A DNA stretch of 64,000 nucleotides from Anastrepha obliqua. Lineage: Eukaryota; Arthropoda; Insecta; Diptera; Tephritidae. The notes beneath the pieces are model-generated. The model saw nothing but the letters and a program-made list of their open reading frames with translations, was not told the DNA's origin and ran no database searches. The translations under genes and the position numbers were made by a program. The stretch is from NCBI RefSeq assembly GCF_027943255.1, contig NC_072893.1:96727784-96791783 (forward strand), written 5' to 3'. Positions 45,876 to 56,708 of the stretch are shown here, in pieces. Position 1 is the first letter of the stretch. Every line of letters begins with the position of its first letter.

Positions 45876-47138
45876 CGAGGGGTGCCTTTTATATGTCGGG
45901 ATTAGAGAACAAAAATAAATTTTAATAATCGAAAATCACTCTCTTGTTTTTCAAAATATTCTCCATGAAGATCTATACACTTTTGCATGCGTTTGAACCA
46001 ATTGTCGAAGCACTTTTGCCACTCTGAATGAAGTACCTCCAAAACATGCATTCTGAATGCCGCAACCGCTTTTTCAGGTGTCGAAAAACGTTCACCTCTC
46101 AGTTTGTTTTTTACGTACGGGAATAAAAAGAAGTCATTCGGTACCAAGTCAGGACTATACGGCGGATGACCCATTAATTCGATGTTTTGGGTGCTCAAAA
46201 ATGCAGTTGTTTGAACCGATGTGTGAGAGCTCGCATTGTCCTGGTGAAGAGTGATCGGTCTTGGGCGATTGGTTTTCCTAATTTCTTGGAAGACAACTGG
46301 CGAACAAATGGTTGTGTACCACTCAGAATTTACTGTTCTGAGTTGTTCTAGTGGTATGATTGCGACATGTCCAGTTTTTCCGAAAAAACAGGCGACCATT
46401 TGCTTGGAAGTGCTTCGTGCACGAACAACTTTTGTTGAATTTGGCTCATCTTGAAATACCCATACAGTCGACTGCTGTTTACTTTCGGGCTCATACGCAT
46501 AAATCCATGATTCATCACCTGTCACGATGTCATAGACGTGTTTCGAAGCCCCGCGATCGTATTTTTTGAGCATTTCCTTCGACCAATCGACACGAGACTT
46601 TTTTTGAGCGATTCACAAATTGTGTGCGATCCAACGCGAACAAATTTTTTTGACAGTCAAATGTTTATGCAATATTGAATGTATGTATGCTGGTCCCACT
46701 AATGCCTAAGATTGTCTCAATCTCACGATAGGTCACATGACGATCTTGCAATATCAGTTCGCGCACAGCATCAATGGTTTTCGGAACAACAACTGACTTT
46801 GGACGACCACGATTGAATTCACCATACCATCGATAAACACTGGTCCTTGATGGAGCTTCATCGCCAAAAAATGAATTAAGTTTATCCATGCAATGTTGCT
46901 GAGTTAATCCACGTCGAAAGTTGTAAAAAATAATCGCACGAAAATGTTCACGATTTAATTCCATTTTTGGACCGAGATGAATCTTTTAAGTTACTGTAAA
47001 CAACACAAATAGCGCTGGTATTTCAAAACGTTCTGAGTACGTAAAAGCCAAAAAATGTCAAACTTTGCGATACAGCTGTCAGTTGCCAGATTGCAACACC
47101 AGGGTTGCCAAATCCCGACATATAAAAGGCACCCCTGG
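45876..47138 (-). mobile_element. Full-length mariner (1263 bp)
   Basis: TA at 45874-45875 and 47139-47140. The ends are inverted repeats of about 28 bp: CGAGGGGTGCCTTTTATATG on the left and CCAGGGGTGCCTTTTATATG read inward on the right. Same family as 14503-15510. Confidence 0.92.
45902..46964 (-). pseudogene. mariner transposase (DD34D), disabled
   Basis: Start MELNREHFRAIIFYNFRRGL at 46964. Relative to the 14.5 kb sibling it has a 39-bp in-frame deletion (13 codons, near 46800) in the linker after FNRGR. It also has a 4-bp insertion (extra ATGT-type unit near 46682) that shifts the frame, and a TGA in the HNLSIAQ segment (near 46613). From 46573 the frame is open to the end: VTGDESWIYAYEP, LHQDNASSHTSVQ and PPYSPDLVPNDFFLFP hold the three Asp residues, with 34 residues between the last two. 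Confidence 0.88.
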
Positions 47139-47274
47139 TATATAATACATCGTCAAAGATTTCAGGGTTGCGTTTAGGAACATGATACTTTGTTCAAATA
47201 CAAGCAACAGGCGTTTTGGAAAACGCCCATACTTTGTCTTGTGCTTGCTTACCTTCAGAACTACGCAATTCATT

Positions 47275-47570
47275 ACTTTATCCAGTTCAGAAAAGGCAGA
47301 ACTGCCCCCTTCGATGTTAAGGTCAATAGTATGGTTTTCGTAGCCATATTCCAGCTATTTAATGCTCAGACTCAGGCAAAGCTTTGACTGAAAATGAAAC
47401 CTAGATATCGCGGCAAGCTGCGAAAAATGGCTTCAAAGTTGAAAAATAAATGATGAGCGTCGAATAGTTTTTGTGAATCGTTATTAACGGGTGCATGGCA
47501 TTCATAAGAGATCTAAAAGCGTACTGAAGAGGATAATTGGTTGATTAACTATAGGTTTTAGTCTTTTACA
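47275..47570 (-). pseudogene. RTE-like LINE relic
   Basis: By nucleotide comparison with 34190-34710 this strand retains AAAAGGCAGAACT, GTTAAGGTCAATAGTAT, GCTTCAAAGTTGAAAAATAA and GGTTGATTAACTATAGGTTT in the same order. The active-site segment is lost. Old and strongly diverged. Confidence 0.5.
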
Positions 47571-48654
47571 TAATAAGTGTTTAATGGATCCGAATATGTT
47601 ATATTTCGAGTGGAGTTACAGTAGTTGGCCCAGACTGTAAGATCACTTTTTTGGAGTACTGATGCCGGCCATCTACTGCAAAGTACTTGATTTGATTTCG
47701 AGTACAGGTTTCGAGACCAGGTTAGAGCAACTTGGAGCCACTTGAAGATAATCGTTTTTTAGCTCCCGTCACCACGGAGGTGACATCTTTCAGGCGTTGA
47801 AAACAACGGAATTTCGCAGTAATTTATTTTCAAAAGCATAACACAGCCAGAAAAGCCCTTATCCACGGGCAATCGCTTTTTGATTACACACCGAAAATAA
47901 GGACAAAACTGAATGAGAAAATTGTAGCGCAGGTACACTCATTCACACATGTGCATGGGCAGTTTTAGTAGTTTCAGTCTGTAAGAACTCTAATGACTCT
48001 ACTATCGCACTTCCACAAACGCATTTTGCTATATAAGAAAATTAATATAAATACTAGTTGATGTGGTGGTGATAACGCTCAAAATGCGCCAAACGGAAAT
48101 GTTAATAATTCTCAAAACATTCTTGCACTGTAATTTTTCTCGCACAATTAAGTTTTCAATGGCGCAATGACACGCCATTGTGTGAGTGCATGTACTACTT
48201 ACGCAAGCTGTTGTATGTGTGCTCAGCTGGCTTTATGTGGGTCATACACATATACATATATACCCAACACTTACATATTTAAAAAAATTGTGGACATTTA
48301 TTACTCCGAGCAATGTTTATGTACCACGCAGAAAAACTCCTACCGAAAATGTTTCTGTGGGTATTCTTCAAATAACCAGTCTGTTCTAGTCACTGACCCG
48401 CAGCTGATATCAACTTAGAACTCTAGGTACCGGGTATCAAGCAGTACGAGTAACTCTATATCCCTCGAATTGTATTTATTGCTGAACTGCTAAAACTTTT
48501 GAACAATAAAAGCAACTAATAGACCAAACTCGTTATTTCCAAAGACGTTCGAGCTGTGTATTAATAACTTGCAAAATTTAAAAGTAATTTGCTGTCAAAA
48601 ATGTCAAAAAAAACCCATTATACTCGAGTTCAATTTTGAAAATTTTCGGGTAGT
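47571..48654. other. Unassigned region
   Basis: No feature recognised. Confidence 0.4.
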
Positions 48655-48822
48655 TAGGTTAGTTAGGTTGGTATAGTTGCCCAGGGAGTGAGGACATTTG
48701 GACGAATAAAGATTCGTCCTTTGTGATGCCATTGTGAAGGAGGTGAGGTGAAAGGGAAAGACCGATGGGATGTAGGGAGACGGCGGGGAGAGGTGGTGAT
48801 GGGATGGTTAGGAGCGTGAGGA

Positions 48823-49108
48823 TTACGAACGATGACTATGCGTCAACCACTTTGTGCTGCTGATGAAATTCATCAGATTTTTAATGTCAGCGCGAGCTAT
48901 ATTAGCAAGCGTGGCAAAGAAGTAAGAGCCAAGATGCCTGGATCTTAGTCCCGCCAGAGCAGGGTAGCTAAGGAGAAGCTGCTGAGATGATTCCACCTCA
49001 TCCTCCATACATCCAGCGCAAAAAGGACTCGAGGTGATTCCAAGTCTCACAGCATGCATTCCTCGCGCATTGTGTCCTCTGAGAGAACCCACTAGATTGG
49101 AGAGCTGA
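48823..49108 (-). pseudogene. LINE C-terminal Cys/His tail
   Basis: Minus strand: GSLRGHNARGMHAVRLGITS, CAGCMEDEVESSQQLLLSYP, SRHLGSYFFATLANIARADI. The CxxC is kept, but the final Cys of the CxxC-H-C pattern is now Ser. This is the usual end of R1/LOA-like ORF2 proteins; about 170 bp of 3' UTR follow. Confidence 0.8.
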
Positions 49109-49110
49109 TA

Positions 49111-50415
49111 CAGAGTGGCTGAGGAATTTTGCTACATTAAGAAACTCAAATAACTTTTTTTTTAGTGTATGGAATTCATTTATTTTTTTTTTTCAAGTTG
49201 AAGGTCATTAAATTTTATTAAATGTAGCTTAACTAGTTTTAAAAATAATTTAATTTAAATGCCCCCCATGCTCGTTGACACTAGTGCGGCATCTTAGTAA
49301 AAAGTTGTTCATTGCTGCTTTGAGAGTTGCGACAGGAATAGCCGCAATTGTTGCCCGAATGGATTGTTTTAGTTCATCCAAATTTGTTGGCTTTGTTTTA
49401 TAAACTTCTTGTTTACATAAACCCCACAAGAAAAAGTCAGGTGCAGTAAGGTCAGGCGACCTGGGGGGCCAACGAAATTCGGAGTTTCTTGAAATCAGTT
49501 TATTGGGAAATTTTCGTCGCAACTCTGTCATAACAGTCTGGGCTATGTGAGACGTTGTTGAAACCACACAGAGTTGAAAGGAATTCTCTTTCGGCGTAGT
49601 TCTGGATAGAAAAATTCTTTCAGCATTTTCAAATAACGGTCTCCAGTAAGCGTAACGGTGTGACCATTTTCTTCAAAAAAATAAGGCCCGGCAATACAGC
49701 GTGAAGAAACCGCACACCACACTGTCACGCGAAGAGGATGCAATTCCGTCTGGTGAAGTATCTGTGGGTTAGAAGTACTCCATATTCGACAATTTTGTTT
49801 GTTCACATTGCCGTTTAAATCGGAATGGTGCCTCATCAGACATGAAAAGGCAGTTTAACATGTTTTGGTCTTCTTCCACCATTTGCAGGATCTTCTGGCA
49901 AAATTCCAAGCGAATCGGCAAGTCTGCTGCATTCAGTTTGTTAACCATTTGAATTTTGTGGGGAAATAAGTCTAAATCTTTGTGCATTATTGTTTGCAAA
50001 GACTGTCGGCTGACACCAAGTTGAGCAGATAAGCTTCTTGTTGAAACCCTTGGATTGCTTTGTATAGCTGCAGCTACAGCAGCGATCGTTTCCTCCGTCC
50101 GAACTGGTGGGTTTCGATGATAAGGCCTTCTTGCGACTGTTCCTTGCTCAGCAAAATTATTCACCGGTCTCATTATGGTCCATCTGCTCGGGGGATCGCC
50201 GCCAAATATCCGCCTGTACTCTCTCTGTACCAAAACTACGGACTCCAGTGCGTGATAGCGGCGGACTATCCAAATTCTTGTTTGCGTGTCCCAGTTATCC
50301 ATTTTAATAAATTTTAAAGATCAATCTGCAAATTAAAACAAAAATGGGACAGATAACTTAAAAAGAAAAAAAGTTATTCAATTTTTTTTGGTAGCGGCTT
50401 TCATCAGCCACCCTG
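49111..50415 (-). mobile_element. DUF4817-type DD41D element (1305 bp)
   Basis: TA at 49109-49110 and 50416-50417. The left end CAGAGTGGCTGAGGAATTTT pairs with CAGGGTGGCTGATGAAAGCC read inward from 50415. It interrupts a LINE frame precisely. Confidence 0.9.
49250..50302 (-). pseudogene. DD41D transposase with DUF4817-like N-terminus, second Asp deleted
   Basis: Start MDNWDTQTRIWIVRRYHALE at 50302. The N-terminal HTH region (RRIFGGDPPSRWTIMRPVNN) has the look of DUF4817 proteins. VSTRSLSAQLGVSRQSLQTI is a second HTH and CLFMSDEAPF holds the first Asp. A one-base change there shifts the frame, and GNVNKQNCRIWSTSNPQ resumes it. VWFQQ is followed directly by the TSHIAQ segment: about 10 bases encoding DGAT, including the second catalytic Asp, are gone. 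The third Asp is in SPDLTAPDFFLWG. With the lost residues restored the spacing would be 41. Confidence 0.88.
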
Positions 50416-50417
50416 TA

Positions 50418-50940
50418 TTTTGTCAGCCTCAGAAGCTCGCCCGAGCGCCTCCGGTCCACACGGGGCCAGAAGGATTTCCCGACCTTACACTTTTGTGTAT
50501 TTGCCTAGCGCTCGCTGAGTCGTCCCGATGCCCATCTTTCCAGGAGCAGACCGCAGGTAGTCAGGAGGATCCCAATTCTCTCCCTTCGCAGGAAAATCAC
50601 CTCACATGTTCCTTGTCTGGCCAGCTCATCCGCCTCACAGTTTCCCACAATGTCACTGTGGCCGGGAACCCAGATGAGGCTGATGTCAAAGAATTCGGAC
50701 GCAGTCGAAAGTGAGATCAAGCATTCCTTGACCAATTCCGAATGCACCGTCATAAACCCGACGGCCTTTATTGCCGCTTGGCTGTCGGAGTAAATATTTA
50801 CTTTCTTGACTATTAGTACGCCTTTGAGCAGCCAATCAGCTGCCTCCTTGATTGCGGCTACCTCTGCCTGGAACACACTGCAGTGGTCCGGTAACCTGAA
50901 TTTGAGTCTGATGGGGAGCCCCTCGCGAAAAGTGTAAACA
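50418..50940 (-). pseudogene. LINE RNase H domain
   Basis: Minus strand from 50940: LRLPDHCSVFQAEVAAIKEA-type start (Glu motif), VNIYSDSQAAIKAVGF (Asp motif), ISLIWVPGHSDIVGNCEADE (His and Asp motifs). The first DGS motif lies upstream of the break and is missing. One TAG at 50503-50505 interrupts an otherwise continuous frame to the insertion point. Confidence 0.85.
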
Positions 50941-51321
50941 AAGTAGTAGAGAGCTCTACTAAATACTGCCTAAATTATTATTCTACTAGTGGCTTCTAAT
51001 TTGATAGTGAATGTGGATAGGCAAGTACAATAGATGCACTATGAATTATTGGGTACAGCCTACCGAGTGCTAGAAGTTAAACCTTCACCTGTGCCCCAAT
51101 TTTTAACCACATAAGCAGGCACTATTTACGTGTGTACATAAGTACAATTAGTTTTCGGAACTTATGTACATACATAAACACGTTAAATCTTGAGTGTTTA
51201 ATCATACATAAACACGTTAAATCATGAGAATTTCGAAGAGTTTTAGCTTTTTTTCTTTATAATGTTCATTTTTTTTGTACTAATGTATGTATAACTCATT
51301 GTTTAACAAAAACCATATAAA
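50941..51321. other. Unassigned region
   Basis: No feature recognised. Confidence 0.4.
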
Positions 51322-51323
51322 TA

Positions 51324-52000
51324 AAGGTTTTTCCAATAAGAGGTGTTATTTTTATATTAAAAGAAAAATGCTATTTTCTTAATATAAATGATCGGCTGTT
51401 TATTTCATTATAAAGAGGAAGGTAAGACGCTTACAGGATGGTTAATGGTAGTAAAGGGTTAAGATATGGCCCTTTAGCACTGCGACCATATTGATCTATT
51501 GTGCACCCTATGCTGTCTATTGACTGTTAAGTATGCTTATGCATTGTACCAGCTCCTTCTGAGGGAGTGATTGAAGGTCTTCATCTGTAAGCATGAACTT
51601 GTTTAAAAACCTTTTCCTTTCCTTGTTTAAAAACCTTTTCCTTCTATGCGTCAACCCCGGAAATTCGATGATGAGATGTTCTATAGACTCCTCATCTCCG
51701 CAGCAGAATCTGTAGGTGCTGGTGTTAGTTATGCCTAATTTATGTAAGTGTTTGTTGCAGGTGAAGTGACCCGTGAGGGCGCCTGTGTGAGTGCGAATGC
51801 TCTTTTTGTTTAACGTGAGGGCCATGTTAGCTCTTTTAGCGTTGAAACTTAGGAACTTTTCGGAGTGTCTAAGACCCTCTACGTTGTTCCAATGCTGATT
51901 TAATAGAGTTTTGGCCCAGTATTTTACTTTTTGTTACGCTTACAGGATAATATCCTTTTCATGAAATTTTCCATAATCGAATTGCATAATGGCTGCCCTA
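51324..52000 (-). mobile_element. DD41D relic split by a LINE
   Basis: The left terminal repeat AAGGTTTTTCCAATAAGAGG starts at 51324 after TA. Beyond the LINE (51440-51935), the minus strand at 51949-52000 reads QFDYGKFHEKDIIL-like and, with the other side, MENFMKRILSCKR, the C-terminus of the 3.5 kb-type DD41D transposase. Only the last ~30 codons and the 3' UTR remain. Confidence 0.65.
51440..51935 (-). pseudogene. LINE C-terminus, 5'-truncated insertion with 13-bp duplication
   Basis: Minus strand: ANMALTLNKKSIRTHTGALT, GHFTCNKHLHKLGITNTSTY, FCCGDEESIEHLIIEFPGLT. This is the Cys/His tail of an RNase H-bearing LINE (another family than 48.8 kb). A 27-bp direct repeat duplicates RKRFLNKE. 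Flanking ACGCTTACAGGAT at 51427-51439 and 51936-51948 is an exact 13-bp target duplication. Confidence 0.85.
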
Positions 52001-53072
52001 TGCTTACAATTTTAAAGTTGTATGCAAAAGCTAGAAAACGCCACAATATTTTCATTCCAATTCCGCGGTTTTTAATCACGATTTCTAAAAAGAGTTCTGG
52101 TATGTAGTTGTATAGAGTATTAAATTTTAGTACAAGTTTTTATATAACACAAGTTTAAAGTTGCTGAAATATTCAGTTACTTTTTTATAATTTTTTTCCT
52201 TGACGATGTTTCATATTTTCTCCACATAAAAAACTTGAGTTAGAAGTTGCTTCATATTTCGTAAGCGAAGTGCAATAGAAAGTGTAATCATGGGCATTCA
52301 AAAATTAAATAGATTGCTTCGAATGCTAACTCGAAGAATCTAAAAGTAAAAAATATCCACGAAAAATCTTTGCAATAATGCAAAAAGCCTGTTTGTGTTC
52401 AACCCAACAAAACACTAACGAAAAGCAATAATTGCTTTGAAAAGCTGAAGGCGCAGGTGCATTTACGTAAATATTATATTCCCGCTATTTAATTGTTTAT
52501 GGCATATAAGTCAGTAATCAATTTCCCTAAAACATTGTAATATTTACAGATGCTGAAAAAACGAAAGAATTTAAAAAAAACAGGGGAAATAGTTAAGCGT
52601 TGAATATTTTTCTGCTTTCGGAGAGAAACGAATTTTTGTTAACTGATTTGAAACGAGTTTTAGATAGAACCTAAACTCTATCTGAAGCTATCTGAAAACC
52701 TAAAGATTTTCATATGTAAGTAATGCCAAGGTGAAGGATATGGTGCAAAGCTTTCTTAAAATAAGCAGTATCTGCACTAGTTTAGGAACGACCCGATTTA
52801 CAGCAGGGTTAGTGAATCGATGATTTGGCACAAGGACATAATGTGTTATATATGCACATACATATGTACATACACACGCAGCTATCAAGCGGTCACAACA
52901 TTTTCAAAAATATTTATTTCGTCTGCTTAGAAACATATTGGCGATAATATACGTAAAAGCACATACTAGGCATGCCAATCCCGAGATTTTTTTGTTTATT
53001 TTATAGTCAGCATTTATTCTATACATCTGTCCATTGACATTAAATATGTTGTTTAACAATTTGGTCAGGATT
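52001..53072. other. Unassigned AT-rich region
   Basis: No feature recognised. Confidence 0.4.
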
Positions 53073-53074
53073 TA

Positions 53075-54690
53075 CACTACCGGTCAAAAGTTTGGGTTCA
53101 CTCGAAAAATTGTAAAAAAATTTGAAATAATCATGATTTTCTTCGTCAAATATTTTTTAATATTGTTATTTTACAGAAAGTAATTGTGTTTAATACAAAA
53201 TAAGTTAACTTTTAAAGAAACCCGCAAGTATTTGTTCATATTTTTGATTCTTCGGCGGATATTTGCCCTTTGCTCGTATTACAGCATCGCATATTCTGGG
53301 CATCCTATCAATTAATTTACGTAAAGATTCTGCTGTTATTTGATTTCAGCAATTTTACAGAAACGTCCAAAGTGGTTTTGCACAATATTAGTAGGTTGCA
53401 ATTTTCTTACTTCTCTGTCCAACTCGTCCCACAGCAACTCGGTTACAATCCGGCGACTGAGGAGGCCATTCCAAATATTTGAGTTGTTTTTGATTTTCTT
53501 TGGCTGCAATGTAATCCTGGCAAAATTTTGAAATGTGCTTAGCATCGTTATCCTGCTGGAAAACGAATCCGCTACCCACAAGTCTTTTCCCACCCGAAAA
53601 AGCGTGCCGTTGAAGTATATTGTCGTAGACTTTTTTGTTCATGATACCTTGCACAATGTCTCCAGCAAAACATCCCCAGACTAACACTAACCCTCCACCA
53701 TGCTTAACTGTGGGAACAACACATTGGTTCATCATGCGTTCACCGACAAAATGACGAACATATTGGCGGCGTCGTTTGTTGAAAATTTCAAATTTGGACT
53801 CGTCCGTGAACAAGACTTTAGACTATTGTTTAGTTGTCCACTCTTTATTTTTTTTAGCCCAATTAAGTCTCTTTACTTTATTTTGCTTTCGAAGTAAAAG
53901 TTTTTTTGCGGCGACGCACCCCTTTAGGCCGTAGTTTCTTAGTCGTCGCTGTACCGTCGAAACAGATACTGGAGCCTTGCGCGAGGAATTGAGTTGTTCG
54001 CGAATTTCAGGGGCTGTTAGAAAACGATTTGTTTTTTGCTTACAACACATATGAACTTATTCTCTCCTTTTGACGTAGTTCTAGGCCTCCCAGAACGATG
54101 ACGACTCTGATTGCACCCAGTATCGCTCTTTCTTTGCCACGTTCTCATGACAGCATTTTGAGAGACATTACATTTCGAAGCAAATTTTCACGTTGAATAG
54201 CCTTTTCCATGTAGTGCTACAATGACTGCTCGTGTTTCTACACTAAGCTCTGCTTTCCGACCCATTTTAAATAATAAAACAAGAAATATGTAGTTTTATT
54301 TAAATTTTAATAATTAGAAGATAATTTTTGTATAACGTCGACTTGTATGTAAGTTTTTGTAAAACAGTTATTTTTTGGAATACAAAAAATTGTTTAACGT
54401 ACCTTTTTGATAACAAAGATGACACCAACAATTAGAAATATAACTCTTGAAGCGAGTTTTGCAGCAATAAGATGTTACGCGTAATACAGACGCATTGACA
54501 GAATGCAGCAAGTCATAACACGTTTATGCTTGATCTACGCGTCTCCCACCGTCACTTTGTAAGCAATAACAATCTCCTAAACTCAAACTAGTAGCAGAAC
54601 GCACGTTTAAAAAAAAACCACTAATAAGCCGACTTGATTGTGTAAAATTCCAAAATAATGTAAGTGAACCCAAACTTTTGACCGGTAGTG
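53075..54690 (-). mobile_element. Complete Tc1-group element, apparent DD38E (1616 bp)
   Basis: TA at 53073-53074 and 54691-54692. The ends CACTACCGGTCAAAAGTTTG are identical in both orientations and extend to about 29 bp. Confidence 0.9.
53337..54265 (-). pseudogene. Tc1-group transposase with 38-residue D-E spacing, disabled
   Basis: Start MGRKAELSVETRAVIVALHG at 54265, then a TGA in the first HTH, RTWQRKS and SRHRSGRPRTTSK. After a frameshift near 54050 it reads KNRFLTAPEIREQLNSSRK and VSVSTVQRRLRNYGLKGCVA. A TAG precedes SKVLFTDESKFEIF (first Asp). GFVFQQDNDAKHISKFCQDY has the second Asp at 53550-53552, and WPPQSPDCN is followed by a 5-base loss and then ELLWDELDREVRKLQ (Glu at 53438-53440). 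Assuming the family motif NPIE at the loss, 38 residues separate Asp and Glu, four more than canonical Tc1; the insertion is around AAKENQKQ. The tail ends HFGRFCKIAEIK. Confidence 0.85.
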
Positions 54691-54834
54691 TATATACATC
54701 GCTTAATGGCCAGTGTCAAAAGCGATAAAATTAAAATAAACGAAATAATATACAATACAAGTTTCACTTTACATGATTACAATTGTACAATTATATAACA
54801 GCATTTGAACTAATATATTTTTACATATTTACTG

Positions 54835-56708
54835 TTTTTTAGCATTTATTAGGTCGCTTGGTCGGGTTCTCTTTAGACGTCTTTTTGTGTTCCTTTCCCT
54901 TTCAAGAAGTTTGTTGATTTCTGCATTACTGTGTGTGAATTTTTTCAAAGTGATGTGGTGTTAGCTTTTTGATTTCTTCGTCTGTCCTATGGATGTCATC
55001 ATTTTTCGTGTACCTGTCAGGCTTGGTCAAAATTCGAAGAATTTTCGACTGTTGTCATTGGATTTTTTCTATATGAGTTTTTTTAGCCGTTCCCCACACC
55101 TGTAGTCCATACAGCCAGATTGGTTTAATCATAGTTTTGTACACTAACAGCTTGTTCTGTATAGTGAGTCTGGATTTAAAGCAGACTAACCAATGAAGTT
55201 GTCGAAGTTTTTCTTTTATTTGTTTGACCTTTTGCTTTGTGTGGTGATTCCAATTTAGTTTGGAGTCCAAGTGAATTCCCAGGTATTTAGTAGTTGGTTC
55301 TATTGTAATTGCTTTCCCATTTATTTTAATTGGAAATTTAAATTTTATTTTGTTAGTAAATATAACCTGTACGGTTTTGTCTTCATTTATTTTTAGGCAC
55401 CAATTATCAAACCTTTCTTTAACTGCGTTTGTGTATCGCTGCAGTTTTTCAGTAGCGATAGTTAAGCTTTTGTCTGATACTAATAGTATAGTATCGTCTC
55501 GTCTTCCAAAGAGGAATGGAATAACGGGCTTATTGTTAAGATAAATGACTTAAACATCTACACAGATGGCTCAAAACTGGACAACAAAGTAGGTGGAGGG
55601 GTCTACTCCGACAAACTCGGAGCATGCCAATCATTTCGCTTACCTAATCATTGCAGTGTATTTCAGGCGGAAGTCACTGCCATAAAAGAGGGACTTAAAG
55701 AAATAAAAAACGAGAGTATTATCCACAAATGAAGTCTTCATTTACTCGGACAGTCAAGCAGCAATAAAAGTGCTTGAATCAAAAACGCACTCGTCAAAAA
55801 CAGTTCTAGAATGTTTTAAACTACTAGATGACGTATCTAAGTGCTACAAGGTGCACCTTATCTGGGTACCAGGCCACAGGAACATTGCAGGAAACTGTAA
55901 GGCGGATGAACTTGCAAGAGCCGGTACAACGCTCGATCTCGAACCGGATAAGGCGCTGATACCCATGCCCATAGCCACTTGTAAATTACTTATAGACAGG
56001 GAAACCATCAAAAAGGTAAATACAATCTGGCAAAACCTCACAACATGCGAACTAAGCAGACAGACATGGCCGAACTGGAACAGCGGTCGATCGAAGATCT
56101 TGCTAAGATTCAACAGGGAATCTATAAGAAAAATGATAGGTGTATTAACAGGTCATTGTTTAATAGGCAGCCACGCTAGAAGGTTAGGACTCCCGTACTT
56201 CGATTTCTGTAGAAGCTGTCTTAATACAGAAGAAGAGGAAGCAGTCAGACACCTTTTATGTGAGTGTGAAAGCCTAGCTATAAGAAGGCAGCGCTCTCTT
56301 GATACAGCATTTCTAACCGATGTAGCGGATATAGCCCATCTAAAACTAACGAAGCTCTGCTCGTTTATTAAAGCAACCAGATGGTTTGAAAAGGAACACG
56401 TAGAGTAAGGATAAGCTCCAGTGGTATCACAATGAACCTGCGGAAGGTCTAAGTGTGTCTTATGACAACCACCCTACCTACCTACCTACCGTCTGCGAAC
56501 GTAGCAATTGAAGAATTCGTTTTGTCAGGAGGTGGTATGTCGCCGGTGAATAAAACATATAGTAGAGGTCCAAGAATGCTTCCTTGCGGAACTCCAGCAG
56601 TTATTTGATGAATATTTGAACATTGATTGTCATATTCAATATAGAACCTTCGGTCGGTTAGGTAGTTTTTTATGATGAAATAGTAGTCAAACGGTAGCAT
56701 TCTTTTTA
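54835..56708 (-). mobile_element. Jockey-like LINE, split by a second LINE
   Basis: Minus-strand pieces: 56708-56495 reads IKRMLPFDYYFIIKNYLTDR, IHQITAGVPQGSILGPLLYV, IATFADG. 55499-54835 reads DDTILLVSDKSLTIATEKLQ, LKINEDKTVQVIFTNK, TKYLGIHLDSKLNWNHHTKQ, KTMIKPIWLYGLQVWGTAKK and a degraded C-terminus ending in LKRTRPSDLINA. The FADD active site is cut by the insertion at 55505-56489. The upstream part is lost where a DD41D copy begins at 56709. Confidence 0.85.
55505..56489 (+). pseudogene. RNase H-bearing LINE 3' end, inserted in the Jockey-like LINE
   Basis: Plus strand: INDLNIYTDGSKLDNKVGGG, HCSVFQAEVTAIKEGLKEIK, then a one-base frameshift near 55735, VFIYSDSQAAIKVLESKT, VHLIWVPGHRNIAGNCKADE. 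All four acidic RNase H motifs are present. The tail follows with GVLTGHCLIGSHARRLGLPY, FDFCRSCLNTEEEEAVRHLL and CECES, an intact CxxC...H...C pattern, and the stop is at 56406. The 3' end is ACCCTACCTACCTACCTACC. A 5-bp duplication CGTCT (55500-55504, 56490-56494) flanks it. 5'-truncated before RNase H. Confidence 0.88.

Larger units (their letters stand above)
48655..50940 (-). mobile_element. RNase H-bearing LINE 3' part, split by a DD41D element
   Basis: Pieces 50940-50418 and 49108-48655 (minus strand) are separated by a 1305-bp element with TA duplication. Dropping the element and one TA joins VDRRRSGELLRLTKYQLSNL in frame with VGSLRGHNARG. The 3' end carries GTTAGGTTAGTTAGG-type repeats on the plus strand (48653-48668). 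Confidence 0.88.
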
